A DNA stretch of 64,000 nucleotides. Origin: Candidatus Dadabacteria bacterium. GTDB taxonomy: Bacteria; Desulfobacterota_D; UBA1144; Nemesobacterales; Nemesobacteraceae. Location: contig JAJDTG010000005.1 in assembly GCA_022827275.1 (NCBI GenBank), positions 90,442-154,441 on the forward strand, given 5' to 3'. A program made the translations under genes and the position numbers. Below are positions 54,137 through 63,253 of this stretch, piece by piece (position 1 is the stretch's first letter; each line of letters opens with the position of its first letter). Below the pieces are notes generated by a model, which was not told where the DNA came from, did not search any database, and saw only the letters and a program-made list of their open reading frames with translations.

Positions 54137-54254
54137 GATTGCCTCCGGCGGGAAAAATTTTCAACCAAAAGCTACACCCCGGTTATCAAAAGTCAACATT
54201 TCAAGGTTAAGTTTTGGTTAAGTGACACAATTACTCTTATTCGTGATCTTTCCA

Positions 54255-55055
54255 TCAAAGCGGTTTTAAAAGAAAAGAGATGTTCTCAAGGACGAAATCG
54301 GGTTTTACTGCATTGTCCTCGAGATCGGTTTTCTTAGCAACTCCGGTCATTACAAGCGCCGTGCTATACCCCGCTTTTTCCCCTCCGACAATGTCGGTTC
54401 GGAGACTGTCCCCGACCAGAAGGGTCTTTTTCGTGGGCGCCACTCCGCTTTTCTCCAGAATATCGAACATGTATTTCTCGGGTTTTCCGGCCGTGACCGC
54501 TTTCTTCCCCGAGGCGACTTCCACCGATGCGAGGAGGGCACCTGTCGCGGGGGCCTGACCGTCTTCGCAGGGGTAGAAGAAATCTCCGTTTGTGCCGATG
54601 AAGTCCGCCCCGTTTCCGATCGCTATGGAAGCGGTCTTTATCTCCTCAAGATTAAATTCTGGGTGGCTTCCTATCACCACTAGGTCCGCGCCGAGAGAAT
54701 CATCTCCTGAAACCTCGACCAGTCCCGTTTTCCTGACCTCGTTCTTCAGATAATTGCTCCCAGCTATGAAGACCGTCTTCCATTTCTCTGAGAAAAGGCT
54801 CTCCTCTATCAAAGAAGCGGTTGCCATGGGAGAGGTTACGAACTCGCTAGCGTGCGAGTGAATTCCGAGTCCTCTGAGTTTTTCGGCGTAATCCGAAGGA
54901 GAGCGCGAAGGGTTGTTGGTTATGAAGCGTATCTCCTTTTTGTTCGTTCTTAATGCTTCTAACACCCCGGGCGAGTTGCCGATGGCCGTCTCGCCGGAAT
55001 ATATGACCCCGTCTAGGTCAAAGACAAAATGATCAAACGAATTTTGAAAATCCAT
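54255..55055 (-). CDS. HAD-IIA phosphatase, NagD-like
   Basis: This 266-residue cytosolic phosphatase has the HAD motif I FDLDGVIYSG, motif II FITNNPSRSPSDYAEKL, the IIA cap domain, motif III GKPEKYMFDIL and motif IV VGDSLRTDIVGGEKAG. NagD-type enzymes dephosphorylate sugar or nucleotide phosphates. It ends the leftward rpoN cluster after a small hypothetical gene, with a 33-nt gap. Confidence 0.92.
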   Translation of the reverse strand: MDFQNSFDHFVFDLDGVIYSGETAIGNSPGVLEALRTNKKEIRFITNNPSRSPSDYAEKLRGLGIHSHASEFVTSPMATASLIEESLFSEKWKTVFIAGSNYLKNEVRKTGLVEVSGDDSLGADLVVIGSHPEFNLEEIKTASIAIGNGADFIGTNGDFFYPCEDGQAPATGALLASVEVASGKKAVTAGKPEKYMFDILEKSGVAPTKKTLLVGDSLRTDIVGGEKAGYSTALVMTGVAKKTDLEDNAVKPDFVLENISFLLKPL

Positions 55056-55088
55056 AACAGGGGCCGGGAATTTTACGGGGAGGCTGTT

Positions 55089-55412
55089 TTATCCCCAGAT
55101 ATTCTTTTTAAGTTCTTCCTGAAGATTGGAGTCGTAGTTAGACCTCGTTATCCTGATCAGTTTGTTTTCCCTGTCTTCAAAAAACTCAACTCCCATGAAG
55201 GAAAGCACGTCAAATGCAGCCCTTTTGTACCCTTCGTAAAACTCTTCTATTTCTCCGGAAGCCCTGACGGTCTTTGAATCGAGGTAAAGGGCTATAGCTG
55301 CGATTTCATTTTTTATCTCGGGGGCTATTTCGATCTGAAACCCCTCAAGTTCGCCCTGAAGGAGATGATTTGTGTACATCTCGATTACAGCGTCAAGTGT
55401 GTATGCGTCCAT
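55089..55412 (-). CDS. Conserved-looking hypothetical protein
   Basis: This 107-residue protein was not recognised. It is mostly helical with a short beta stretch (VEFFEDRENKLIRITRSNY) and no signal peptide or membrane segment. It lies between the IIA-Man and HAD genes in the rpoN cluster, on the same strand with short gaps (23 and 33 nt), so it is probably cotranscribed. Confidence 0.6.
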   Translation of the reverse strand: MDAYTLDAVIEMYTNHLLQGELEGFQIEIAPEIKNEIAAIALYLDSKTVRASGEIEEFYEGYKRAAFDVLSFMGVEFFEDRENKLIRITRSNYDSNLQEELKKNIWG

Positions 55413-55435
55413 TTAAGCGTCCTCTCTAGCGTATT

Positions 55436-55846
55436 CTAACCGTTTTTACTAAGAAGTTCACTTGCCACTATTATGTTGTCTTTTCCCGCCTTGGCAGCGA
55501 GCTGCACCGCTTCTTTGAGGGTGGTTTTTTCCTCAACGGTGCCGAGTTTTAGAAGCATTGGCAGGTTTACCCCTGAAATCACCTCCATTTCGCCGCTTTC
55601 AAGAAACATCAGGCTTATGTTGGAGGGAGTTCCTCCGAACATATCCGTTACGAGCAGTATCCCGTCTCCCTCGTCAACTGTGTCGATCGAGGCTCTCACT
55701 TTTTTTTCGAAATCCTTGGAGTCTTTTGAGGCGTCTATTGAAACCGCGGTCATCTTGACCTTGGGTTCTTGGGGCAGGATGAAGTTCACTGCCGATACAA
55801 GCTCCTTCGCGAGCTCTCCGTGCGTGACCACTACTATGGAAAACAT
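55436..55846 (-). CDS. PTS mannose-type EIIA domain protein
   Basis: This 136-residue protein is an EIIA-Man type domain with the phosphorylatable H9 (VVVTHGELAKEL) and LLVTDMFGGTPSNISL. EIIA-Man takes phosphate from HPr. No sugar-specific IIB, IIC or IID gene is in the window, so it is more likely a regulatory PTS component. It lies 7 nt after rapZ. Confidence 0.92.
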   Translation of the reverse strand: MFSIVVVTHGELAKELVSAVNFILPQEPKVKMTAVSIDASKDSKDFEKKVRASIDTVDEGDGILLVTDMFGGTPSNISLMFLESGEMEVISGVNLPMLLKLGTVEEKTTLKEAVQLAAKAGKDNIIVASELLSKNG

Positions 55847-55853
55847 AGCACTT

Positions 55854-56711
55854 TTATAGCCTATTTATATCCCTGTGTCTAATAATCGCGGAATATTCGG
55901 AAAGGCTTTCGCCCAGAGCGTCAGCTATGACTACAGAGCGGTGCTTTCCTCCAGTGCAGCCTATTCCCAGAGTAAGATATGATTTTCCTTCCTCAGAATA
56001 TTTCGGGATCAAAAAGCGCAGAAAAGAACACAACTTCTCCAGGAACTCCCGCGAAGCTTTATCCGACATGACGAAGTCTACGACTTGGCTGGTGGTTCCG
56101 TCAAGATTCCTCAGGGATTCCGTAAAATGGGGGTTTTTCAGAAACCGAACGTCGAAAACCAGATCTGCGTCTTCAGGAATCCCGTACTTGTAGCCGAAAG
56201 AGAGAAAGGTGATAAGAGGGGTCTGCTTGTCGGCTGCTCCGGCAATCTTTGCTATGATCGCTTTCAGATCGTGAACGCTGAGGGCGCTCGTGTCTATGCG
56301 CTTGTCCGAGAGCTTTCGTATGTCTGCCAGGATTTGCTTTTCCTCTGATATCCCTTCGGGAAGGGTCTTCCCGCCTCCAAGCGGGTGAATTCTCCTTGTT
56401 TCCTTGTATCTTTTAACGATTGCCTCATCGGAGCATTCAAGGAACACGAGATCGACCCTTTCTGCCGATTCTCTTATCTTTTCCAGCACTTTCTCGAAAT
56501 CATAAAGCGCATCTTTTTCCGGTATCCGTATATCAATAACTGCGACCGCTTTTTTTATCTGCGTAAGAGATTTCCCGCAAAGGTCGATAAAAGAGAAAAG
56601 AAGCTCGGGAGGCATGTTGTCGACGCAGAAAAACCCCAGATCTTCAAGTGCTTTTGCAGCCGTGCTTTTTCCCGAACCGGAAAGTCCACTCAGTATTATT
56701 ATCCGTTCCAT
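55854..56711 (-). CDS. rapZ: RNase adapter protein / nucleotide-binding protein RapZ
   Basis: This 285-residue protein has the Walker A GLSGSGKST (9-17), FFCVDNMPPELL, and a C-terminal domain with IGCTGGKHRSVVIA. In E. coli, RapZ directs RNase E to the GlmZ small RNA and senses glucosamine-6-phosphate. It overlaps the hprK stop by 1 nt (TAATG). Its role in this organism could differ, as no GlmZ was seen. Confidence 0.95.
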   Translation of the reverse strand: MERIIILSGLSGSGKSTAAKALEDLGFFCVDNMPPELLFSFIDLCGKSLTQIKKAVAVIDIRIPEKDALYDFEKVLEKIRESAERVDLVFLECSDEAIVKRYKETRRIHPLGGGKTLPEGISEEKQILADIRKLSDKRIDTSALSVHDLKAIIAKIAGAADKQTPLITFLSFGYKYGIPEDADLVFDVRFLKNPHFTESLRNLDGTTSQVVDFVMSDKASREFLEKLCSFLRFLIPKYSEEGKSYLTLGIGCTGGKHRSVVIADALGESLSEYSAIIRHRDINRL

Positions 56712-57649
56712 TATTCCCGAGTGCCGGACGGAATCTCGATCTTCTTGCCGGTCTCCTTAAGTATCTGGTTTCGCACCGCCACGTCTATTACGGATGCCAT
56801 GTTTCTTCCCGGACTCACGGGCAGCACGATGTACGGCAACTCTATGTCGAGTATGGAGTACGTTTTCGTGTCCAAGCCCAGGCGATCATACTCCGTTTCA
56901 GAATCCCACTGGTGGAGCTCTATAACCAGGTCAATCTCTCTTTTTTCCATAACGCAGGTGGTTCCGAAAAGATCCTTTATGTTCACTATGCCTATTCCCC
57001 TTACCTCCACAAGGTACCTTATGTTCTCAGGACCCACTCCGATGAGCGTCTGGGAACCTATTTTCCTTATTTCGACCACGTCATCTGCGATAAGTTTCGA
57101 GCCCTGTATTATAAGGTCGATCGCGCATTCGCTTTTCCCAATTCCGCTTTTTCCGAGAATCAGGACTCCCGTATGATGCACGTCAAGAAGCACTCCATGA
57201 ACTGTTATGCGGGTTGCGAATTCCTCGGCGAGCAGTTCATTGAGAATGGTTATGAATTTCCCCGTGCCCAGGGTTGTTGTAAAAAGTGGTATCCGTTTTT
57301 TTTCAAAATGCTTGGTAAAGGATTCTCCCGGGCGGGCCCCTTTTGAGAGTATGAAGCAGGGAATATCGTTTGACAGAAGATTTGATATTATCTTTTTTTG
57401 GGTTCTGCTGGGAAACCCGCTTATGTAGGAGGTTTCTGTACTGCCGAGCACTTGTATGTTTCCGTGCTCGAGTTCTATCTTTTCCTCTATCATCCTTAGT
57501 CCCGGCTTCTTGGCGTTTGGTGAAATTATGCGTCTTTCAAAGCCGCTTTCCCCGGAGATAGATTCAAGAAATAGCTTTTCTCCGAATTTTCCGTAAAAGT
57601 CCCCGACCGAGAGGGAGTGGCTGTTTTCAGAATTTTTCATCTTCTTCAA
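56711..57649 (-). CDS. hprK: HPr kinase/phosphorylase
   Basis: This 312-residue bifunctional enzyme phosphorylates HPr at serine. The catalytic His is H151 (HGVLLDV), the P-loop is GKSGIGKS (166-173), followed by IIQGSKLIADDVVEI and the C-terminal signature VRGIGIVNIKDLFG. It overlaps ptsN by 23 nt. Its presence beside rpoN is typical of several proteobacterial and related lineages with an incomplete PTS. Confidence 0.96.
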   Translation of the reverse strand: MKKMKNSENSHSLSVGDFYGKFGEKLFLESISGESGFERRIISPNAKKPGLRMIEEKIELEHGNIQVLGSTETSYISGFPSRTQKKIISNLLSNDIPCFILSKGARPGESFTKHFEKKRIPLFTTTLGTGKFITILNELLAEEFATRITVHGVLLDVHHTGVLILGKSGIGKSECAIDLIIQGSKLIADDVVEIRKIGSQTLIGVGPENIRYLVEVRGIGIVNIKDLFGTTCVMEKREIDLVIELHQWDSETEYDRLGLDTKTYSILDIELPYIVLPVSPGRNMASVIDVAVRNQILKETGKKIEIPSGTRE

Positions 57650-58091
57650 TCAGCAGGTTATAAATATCGGAAACCTCTTTTGACGCGATAAGTTTTGACC
57701 TGACATTGCTTTGCTCAAGTATTCTGGATATCCGCGCAAGCAGGGTTATCCGGGTTTCCGTGGGGCAGTTCTCAGGGGTTATCAAGAGGGCGAAAAGATG
57801 GGTTTTTTCTCCGTCTAGCGAGTCAAAGTCAATCCCCGTTTCGCTTCTGGCAAAAGCTATGGTTATATCCGGAATGTCGAGGAGTTTTACGTGTGGAATT
57901 GCTATCCCGGAATCAATCGCGGTACTGCATAGCCCTTCTCGTTCAACCAGAGTTTCGTTAAGCCTCTGCACGTTAAGCCTGGGTACGGCTTCTGCGACTT
58001 TTTCCGAAAGCTCCCGGAGCACGTCCGGCTTTGTCGTCGAAACGAGCTGGGGAAACACGGAATTTTTCTCCAGACATTCAGAAATTTTCAC
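57627..58091 (-). CDS. ptsN: PTS nitrogen-regulatory EIIA (EIIA-Ntr)
   Basis: This 154-residue EIIA-Ntr protein has the active-site H67 in SGIAIPHVKL, and LDGEKTHLFALLITPE. The start codon is GTG (58091). In the Ntr PTS, it signals to potassium transport, nitrogen and envelope stress systems. It lies 16 nt after hpf and overlaps hprK. Confidence 0.94.
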   Translation of the reverse strand: MKISECLEKNSVFPQLVSTTKPDVLRELSEKVAEAVPRLNVQRLNETLVEREGLCSTAIDSGIAIPHVKLLDIPDITIAFARSETGIDFDSLDGEKTHLFALLITPENCPTETRITLLARISRILEQSNVRSKLIASKEVSDIYNLLIEEDEKF

Positions 58092-58107
58092 TTTTCTTTT
58101 TCCGCAG

Positions 58108-58650
58108 TCACGGGGTAAGAAGTCCTACCTTTTTCGAATCGGTTTTTTTGTAAACGACATTCATCTCAAGTGTCTCGCTGTTTCTAAAAGCCACGAAATT
58201 CTCTTCGGATGCGTCAAGTTGCAGCAGCGCTTCCGCAACGCTCATGGGCTTGGGGCTCAGATGCTGGTGATCTACCCTCAGATTGTTTTCCGTCTCGGCC
58301 CTCTGCACACGTGCGGCGGAAGGAGTCTTTGAGACGTTTCTTCTTCTCAGGCTCAACTGTTTGTCTGTCCTTCTGCGCAGCTGTTTTATAATCGTGTCAA
58401 AAAGTTTGTCTATGGCTGAGTGCATTTCGTCCGTTTCTACCGAAGCGGCTGCTTTTAGATGGCCTGAACTGATTGTTATCTCCGCATTATTTCTGAGTTT
58501 CTCTGCTGAAAGAACTATCTTCGCTTCCGAGGGGTTTCTCTCCGGGTCTATGTATCTCTGGAGTTTTGGCATTTTCTTCATTGCATAGCGCTTTAAGTGT
58601 TCCGACCTTCTTTTGTCTGGAATGTTTTTTGTGATGATATCGGTTTTCAT
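58108..58650 (-). CDS. hpf: Ribosome hibernation promoting factor, long form
   Basis: This 180-residue protein has the RaiA/HPF ribosome-binding N-domain (LKRYAMKKMPKLQRYI, AEITISSGHLKAAASVETDEMHSAIDKLFDTI) and a C-terminal dimerisation domain (MSVAEALLQLDASEENFVAFRNSET). The two-domain length is the long HPF type, which links ribosomes into 100S dimers. AAAGGAGG lies ahead of the ATG. It begins 3 nt after rpoN. Confidence 0.93.
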   Translation of the reverse strand: MKTDIITKNIPDKRRSEHLKRYAMKKMPKLQRYIDPERNPSEAKIVLSAEKLRNNAEITISSGHLKAAASVETDEMHSAIDKLFDTIIKQLRRRTDKQLSLRRRNVSKTPSAARVQRAETENNLRVDHQHLSPKPMSVAEALLQLDASEENFVAFRNSETLEMNVVYKKTDSKKVGLLTP

Positions 58651-58653
58651 GGT

Positions 58654-60075
58654 TCAAACCTCCTTTGATAGTCTTTTTGATGAACTGGGTATGCCAAGTA
58701 TTTTCCTGTATTTTGCAACCGTTCTTCTCGCAACTTTTATGTTTTTCATGGAAAGTATCCTGGATATATCTTCGTCCGAAAACGCACACTGGGCTGGCTC
58801 TTCATCAACTATTTCCCTGATCATTGATTTTATCTTTTCGAGTGAAACCTTTTGTCCGTTGGATGAGCGGACTCCTCTTGAGAAAAGCTTTTTAAGTTCT
58901 ACGATTCCTTGGGAGCATTGTATGTGTTTTCTACTTGTTATACGGCTCACGGTTGATTCATGAATGCCCACTGTATCAGCCACATCCTTTAGCTTCAGGG
59001 GTTTTATATAGGCGCTGCCATGATCGAAAAATTCCTTTTGCTCATCGATGATTTTCTCCATAACCTTGCGTATTGTAGTTTCTCGTTCTTCGATACAGCG
59101 GACGATTCTCTGGGCTACCTCGATTTTTTCCCGCAGATAGTCCGTGGTTTCTCCCGTCAGGTTCGCCCGGTCGGCGAGAATCTTTCTGCAGTAGGAACTT
59201 ATCCTGAGTTTCGGAAAGTTCCTGTTTGACTGCATCTGCAGGTCATCTCCCACTTTGTACACGTAGAAGTCAGGAACGATGTTTTTAGTCGTGTCTTTAG
59301 TGTAATAAGGCCGCCCGGGTTTTGGCTCGAGGGAAGTTATTACGGCTTCAATTTCCAGTATATCTTCCTTGCTTATGTCAAGTTCAGTGCAGATCTTGTT
59401 GTAATCTTTTCTGCCGAGATCGTCGATATGATTTTCTACCACCCTCACAAGGGAACTTTCCCTTTTGTAACCGAGGTCAAGAGCCTGTACGGCGAGACAC
59501 TCAGAGAGGGAGCGGGAACCGACTCCGATGGGATCAAACGTGGTGCGTACCTTCTCGGCTACCCGTATTACTTCCCCCATACTGCCACCTCCCGCCTCAG
59601 ACGAGCCTTCTACATCAAGCAGTCTTGCTATTTCCTCAAGTTCGATTTCAATGTATCCGTCCTCGTTTATGTTCCCGACGATAAGCGAAGCTATCTGCTT
59701 TTGCCGTTCGCTGAAGTCGGTCATTGACAGCTGCCAGTTAAGGTGCTCAAACAGGGAATCCTGATTAGGAATCTGGTTTTCCCATGTGGTCTCCTCGCTT
59801 GTTTCCGCGGAGAACTCCTCGGGTGCAGTATAATCGGTTTCCGTCGGGCCGAGCTCGTTTAGAAGGGATTCTCCTGGATCTTCTTTCTCCGTTTCAGAAG
59901 ATGAGTCTGGGTCTTCTTCCAGGGCGGGGTTCTCTGTTAGCTGTTCCTCAAGGTATTCCCTGAGCTCAACTGTGTTCATCTGTACCAGGCTTAGAAAAAG
60001 CCTTAGATGCTGGGTGAGTATGAGCTTTTGCTTTTGTGCTACATTAGGGGTCTGCGAAAGACCGAATCCGCTCAT
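58654..60075 (-). CDS. rpoN: RNA polymerase sigma-54 factor
   Basis: This 473-residue factor is read from ATG 60075 (MSGFGLSQTPN); a GTG three codons earlier or a TTG at 60114 could also start it. The N-terminal Gln/Leu-rich region (QKQKLILTQHLRLFLSLVQM) binds the activator, an acidic stretch follows, and the C-terminal RpoN box reads ARRTVAKYRKILGI. Sigma-54 reads -24/-12 promoters. It leads the ptsN-hprK-rapZ operon. No bacterial enhancer-binding protein lies in the window. Confidence 0.96.
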   Translation of the reverse strand: MSGFGLSQTPNVAQKQKLILTQHLRLFLSLVQMNTVELREYLEEQLTENPALEEDPDSSSETEKEDPGESLLNELGPTETDYTAPEEFSAETSEETTWENQIPNQDSLFEHLNWQLSMTDFSERQKQIASLIVGNINEDGYIEIELEEIARLLDVEGSSEAGGGSMGEVIRVAEKVRTTFDPIGVGSRSLSECLAVQALDLGYKRESSLVRVVENHIDDLGRKDYNKICTELDISKEDILEIEAVITSLEPKPGRPYYTKDTTKNIVPDFYVYKVGDDLQMQSNRNFPKLRISSYCRKILADRANLTGETTDYLREKIEVAQRIVRCIEERETTIRKVMEKIIDEQKEFFDHGSAYIKPLKLKDVADTVGIHESTVSRITSRKHIQCSQGIVELKKLFSRGVRSSNGQKVSLEKIKSMIREIVDEEPAQCAFSDEDISRILSMKNIKVARRTVAKYRKILGIPSSSKRLSKEV

Positions 60076-60304
60076 CTGAGCCACTTCTCTCCTTTTTTCG
60101 TTTCGAACCTCCAAGACCTAGCTGTTTAAATTATAACATACCATCTGATCCTGTATGGCATAAATGGCGGAGAGCCACATCAGGGTCACTGCCAAGGGCG
60201 GGTGCCGGGGCGTGGAAGAGAAGCGGCGGCGAAATGCCGTTCAGCCGTGATTGCCGGTCTGTATACAAAACCCGGATCCGGGGTCTGCCGGGTGACGGAT
60301 CGTG

Positions 60305-62029
60305 TTATTCTCTGTACCACTCGTGGATGTTCCACAGTTCGGAGTCCCAGCCGTTTGCCCGTACACCCTTCAGGCTGTTGCTGAAAGCCGACACGGAGGC
60401 GCGGTCGACCAGAGGAATAAGCACGTGGTTCTGAATCAGCATGTCGTTTATCCGAATAATCAGTTTTTCACGGTCAGGACCGACAGGGGTCTGCTTCAGT
60501 TCCTCATAGAGGTTATCGTACTCCTGACTGGACCAGCGGGGTACGTTGCCGCCCCTCCAGTTGTTTTCTGAGCCTGGAATCTCTTCAGTCTGCCAGTTTG
60601 AGAGATAGCTCTGCGGGTCAACGGATCCTCCGCTGTTGGCGTACATCTCAATGTCAGCATAAAATCTCCAGGCGTTGTCAGGACTGTCCGGATCGCTGTT
60701 GAAGAAGGTGCCCGCGTTAATGTTCTTTAACTCGGTTTCCACCCCTATTTCCCCCCACCATCCCTGGATAAGTTCCTGGGTACTCTGGCGAACCGAGTTG
60801 GTGGAAGTCTGATAAAGAATCTTAAGGCGGATTCCACCCTTCTCCCGGATGCCGTCTGCGCCGGGTATCCATCCGGCTTCATCAAGCAGGTTCCTTGCTT
60901 GCTCGATATCCTGAGTCAGGCAGTCTTCGTTATTTGGTGAGGTGTACCGGGGAGGGGCAGGAATGACATTGCAGGTCACCTTGCCCGCGGCGCCATAAAG
61001 CTGCTCGACTATGTGCCGACGGTCAATGGCCAGGGAAAGGGCCTCGCGCACGACTGGGTCGGTCAGAAAAGGATGAGGGTTGTTGCCGCCATCCCACTCG
61101 GAGCGGCGACTTCCGAGAGACGGGTCGGGGTTGGTGAAGTTGATTACCAGATATTCAACAAGAGATGCGAAGGCGGGCTTTACTGTTCCCTTGCCGCCAT
61201 CTTCCAGAGTTTTCAGTGTCTCGGGATCTACCTGCAGGTTCCAGCCGTAGTCCGCCTCGCCCGTTTCCAGAACGGTCCGCGCCGCGGTGACAGCGTCCCC
61301 GCCGCCTTTTATTCTCACTCTGGAGAACAGCCGGTCGGCCGCGCGGAAATGTTCGTTTTTCTCATAAACAATAGACGAGGTGATTCCTGCTTCTGATTCG
61401 CTGACCGTGAAATCGGTGACTCTGTAAGGTCCCGTGCCGATGGGATGGAGGTTCTCCATGTCGCATTCCCGGGCCGCTTCACCTAAGCAGGCTGTAAACT
61501 GCGCTTTCTGAAGAACAGGGGAGGATGCCCCGACAAAGAGAGTGTATGGATAGATTGCGGGGGAGGTAAAGGAGATTCTGACGCTTAGAGGGGAACCCTC
61601 AACAGGGTCCACATTTCCTACGGGCACGGTACCGCAGACATCTTCTGTTGATGGCAGGGAGCACATGTATCTGTGGGTAAATATGATGTCTTCAACCGTA
61701 AGGGGGGTGCCGTCGGACCAGAGCACACCTTCTTTGAGTTTCCAGGTTATGGTGGTCAGGTCCTCTGATACGCCGCCATTTTCCACGGTCGGAATTTCCT
61801 CGGCCAGACGAGGCACAAGGTTTCCTTCCTCATCATAATTCGCCAGAGGTTCCAGAATCAGAGTGCTGCTGTCAACATCCTTGGTCCCATTGGCGAGATA
61901 AGGGTTCGATATAGTAGGGGCCTGCCAGAGAAGTATAGTCAGGGCTTCATCCTCGTCATTTCCGCAGGAAATTACGAAGAGTCCTGCGATTATAATGACC
62001 AGGACCAGGAACATTTTTTTGTATTTCAT
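60305..62029 (-). CDS. Oligopeptide/solute-binding lipoprotein (SBP_bac_5)
   Basis: This 574-residue protein has a lipoprotein signal with lipobox FVISC (C22) and the SBP_bac_5 fold: LTILLWQAPTISNPYLANG, LKEGVLWSDGTPLTVEDIIF, HPIGTGPYRVTDF, and the closing PLVDRASVSAFSNSLKGV. Such proteins deliver peptides or other solutes to ABC importers. No permease or ATPase is adjacent. The gene stands alone upstream of rpoN. Confidence 0.92.
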   Translation of the reverse strand: MKYKKMFLVLVIIIAGLFVISCGNDEDEALTILLWQAPTISNPYLANGTKDVDSSTLILEPLANYDEEGNLVPRLAEEIPTVENGGVSEDLTTITWKLKEGVLWSDGTPLTVEDIIFTHRYMCSLPSTEDVCGTVPVGNVDPVEGSPLSVRISFTSPAIYPYTLFVGASSPVLQKAQFTACLGEAARECDMENLHPIGTGPYRVTDFTVSESEAGITSSIVYEKNEHFRAADRLFSRVRIKGGGDAVTAARTVLETGEADYGWNLQVDPETLKTLEDGGKGTVKPAFASLVEYLVINFTNPDPSLGSRRSEWDGGNNPHPFLTDPVVREALSLAIDRRHIVEQLYGAAGKVTCNVIPAPPRYTSPNNEDCLTQDIEQARNLLDEAGWIPGADGIREKGGIRLKILYQTSTNSVRQSTQELIQGWWGEIGVETELKNINAGTFFNSDPDSPDNAWRFYADIEMYANSGGSVDPQSYLSNWQTEEIPGSENNWRGGNVPRWSSQEYDNLYEELKQTPVGPDREKLIIRINDMLIQNHVLIPLVDRASVSAFSNSLKGVRANGWDSELWNIHEWYRE

Positions 62030-62178
62030 CTGAATTTCTCCTGAAAAGCTTAAAAGGCTGTTAATGTTTTTATAAAGTTCCTGAGAAGCGGTTAAAACGC
62101 AACTGTTGCCGGAAGACCAGCCAATTTCATTATGGCAGTACCGGAGAAGTTTTGAGACTTAGGGAACCGCTGAGATTT

Positions 62179-62523
62179 TCAGGATAGCCCCTTGTGATTT
62201 CTTACATTTAAAGCTTTCCATTGAAGATGCGGCTGGATCCTTATGCGTTTCTGTAGAGTTAGATCGGATGTCAGAAGTGTCGCATCAATCTCCCCTTCTT
62301 CAAGTAACAGGTCAAGAAAAGCTTTTTCAGCATCGGTAAAAGGTAGAACAACTGATAGAGCATCTCTACACTCATCTACAAGTTGCGTTCCATATTTTTC
62401 CGGTGAGTATCTTTCTTTTGATATATGGAGAGTGGGACTTAGTGTAGAGAGTACATTATATGACCGGTTTCTAAACACATGAGTTGACCGGTTTGGGGTA
62501 AGGGTGCAATTAGATTTATCCAT
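62179..62523 (-). pseudogene. Fragment of an AbiEii-like nucleotidyltransferase C-terminus
   Basis: The minus-strand frame from about 62523 to 62179 reads as the C-terminal end of an AbiEii-family protein: KYGTQLVDECRDALSVVLPF, TDAEKAFLDLLLEEGEIDAT and QWKALNVRNHKGLS. No ribosome-binding site or N-terminal catalytic part exists; the sequence upstream of it is IS-derived. The same frame runs further, into the transposase region, which is not meaningful. It is probably a remnant of a toxin gene cut by the IS. Confidence 0.5.
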
Positions 62524-62568
62524 TTCATAGCAAGGAGGAAAGAGAGGGATCAAACGAGGTATCTTCAG

Positions 62569-62890
62569 ATGGTAAGAACGAACCAGTTTGAGCGAGTATA
62601 CCGGAGGTGGAAGGAGAAGAAGGTCACTCAGGTGGAGGCAGCCAGACAGCTTGAGATGAGTGAACGGACATTGCGCCGTTACGTTGTGCGTTACGAGAGC
62701 GAGGGGTTTTGGGGCTTGCGGACAAGCGCTTGAACAAGAGGTCGCCTCGGCGGGCACCACAGCAAGAGGTGGAGGCAGTGGTGGCGCTGTACACAGAACG
62801 TTATTCCCGGTGCAACATAAGGCACTTCTACGAAGCTTACACAGAAGAGCATGGAGGCAAGCGCAGCTACAGCTGGTTTCGGATGGGCAA
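62569..62890 (+). pseudogene. Frameshifted, truncated ISNCY-type transposase
   Basis: The first frame from ATG 62569 gives RTNQFERVYRRWKEKKVTQVEAARQLEMSERTLRRY in two joined segments and stops at 62733. The rest continues in another frame (KRLNKRSPRRAPQQEVEAVV, SRCNIRHFYEAYTEEHGGKRSY) up to about 62885, then homology ends. This order (helix-turn-helix, RSPRRAP, then the start of the catalytic domain) is that of ISNCY-type transposases, which are over 400 residues long. The DDE core is missing, so it is an inactive remnant. Confidence 0.75.
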
Positions 62891-63133
62891 AATATTTCTT
62901 ACCCCGGAATTTCTGCCAAAACCCTCGAAAACCGCCTGATTCTCTTCAGAAACCCGGAATTTTCACCCCAAGACCAAACAGGTTTATGCCAGGTACTGGG
63001 AACTGTATACCCCAGCGGCCTACACAGGCGGCCTGCAAATCTTGCAGATCAATCTTCCGTGGTGTAGACTGTTTCTGTAATAAGATTTACAGTTTGCGAG
63101 GAGTTTGTTTTTCTGCATCAGGAGGTATACAGC

Positions 63134-63253
63134 ATGAGTATCAAAGATTTTCAATCAGTTAAAGAGACACCGTCCGTGGTTTCCGTGAGCAGCATTATAG
63201 GGGGGGGGTATGTCCCCATATATAGGCTGTTCAAGTTCTCCGTCATGCAGTAA
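63134..63253 (+). CDS. Short leader ORF running into a G9 tract
   Basis: ATG 63134 has a strong AGGAGG ribosome-binding site and opens a 39-codon frame (MSIKDFQSVKETPSVVSVSS). It crosses nine consecutive Gs (63200-63208) and ends at TAA 63251. With eight Gs, the same frame would continue directly into the Calx-beta protein. It is therefore probably the true N-terminus of the downstream gene, held out of frame by one base. Confidence 0.55.
   Translation: MSIKDFQSVKETPSVVSVSSIIGGGYVPIYRLFKFSVMQ
63200..63208. repeat. Poly-G (G9) homopolymer
   Basis: Nine consecutive G residues lie immediately before ATG 63210 of the Calx-beta gene and inside the leader ORF. Such tracts are prone to slippage and are the usual basis of phase-variable surface genes. 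A sequencing or assembly error in the homopolymer would look the same. Confidence 0.8.

Noticed and set aside
56385..57346. Plus-strand frames over rapZ and hprK
   Set aside because: They are antisense to intact, overlapping operon genes.
62524..62760. N-terminal extension of the minus-strand nucleotidyltransferase-like frame
   Set aside because: It is the antisense of the transposase remnant and has low-complexity composition, so only the part to 62523 is treated as a gene fragment.
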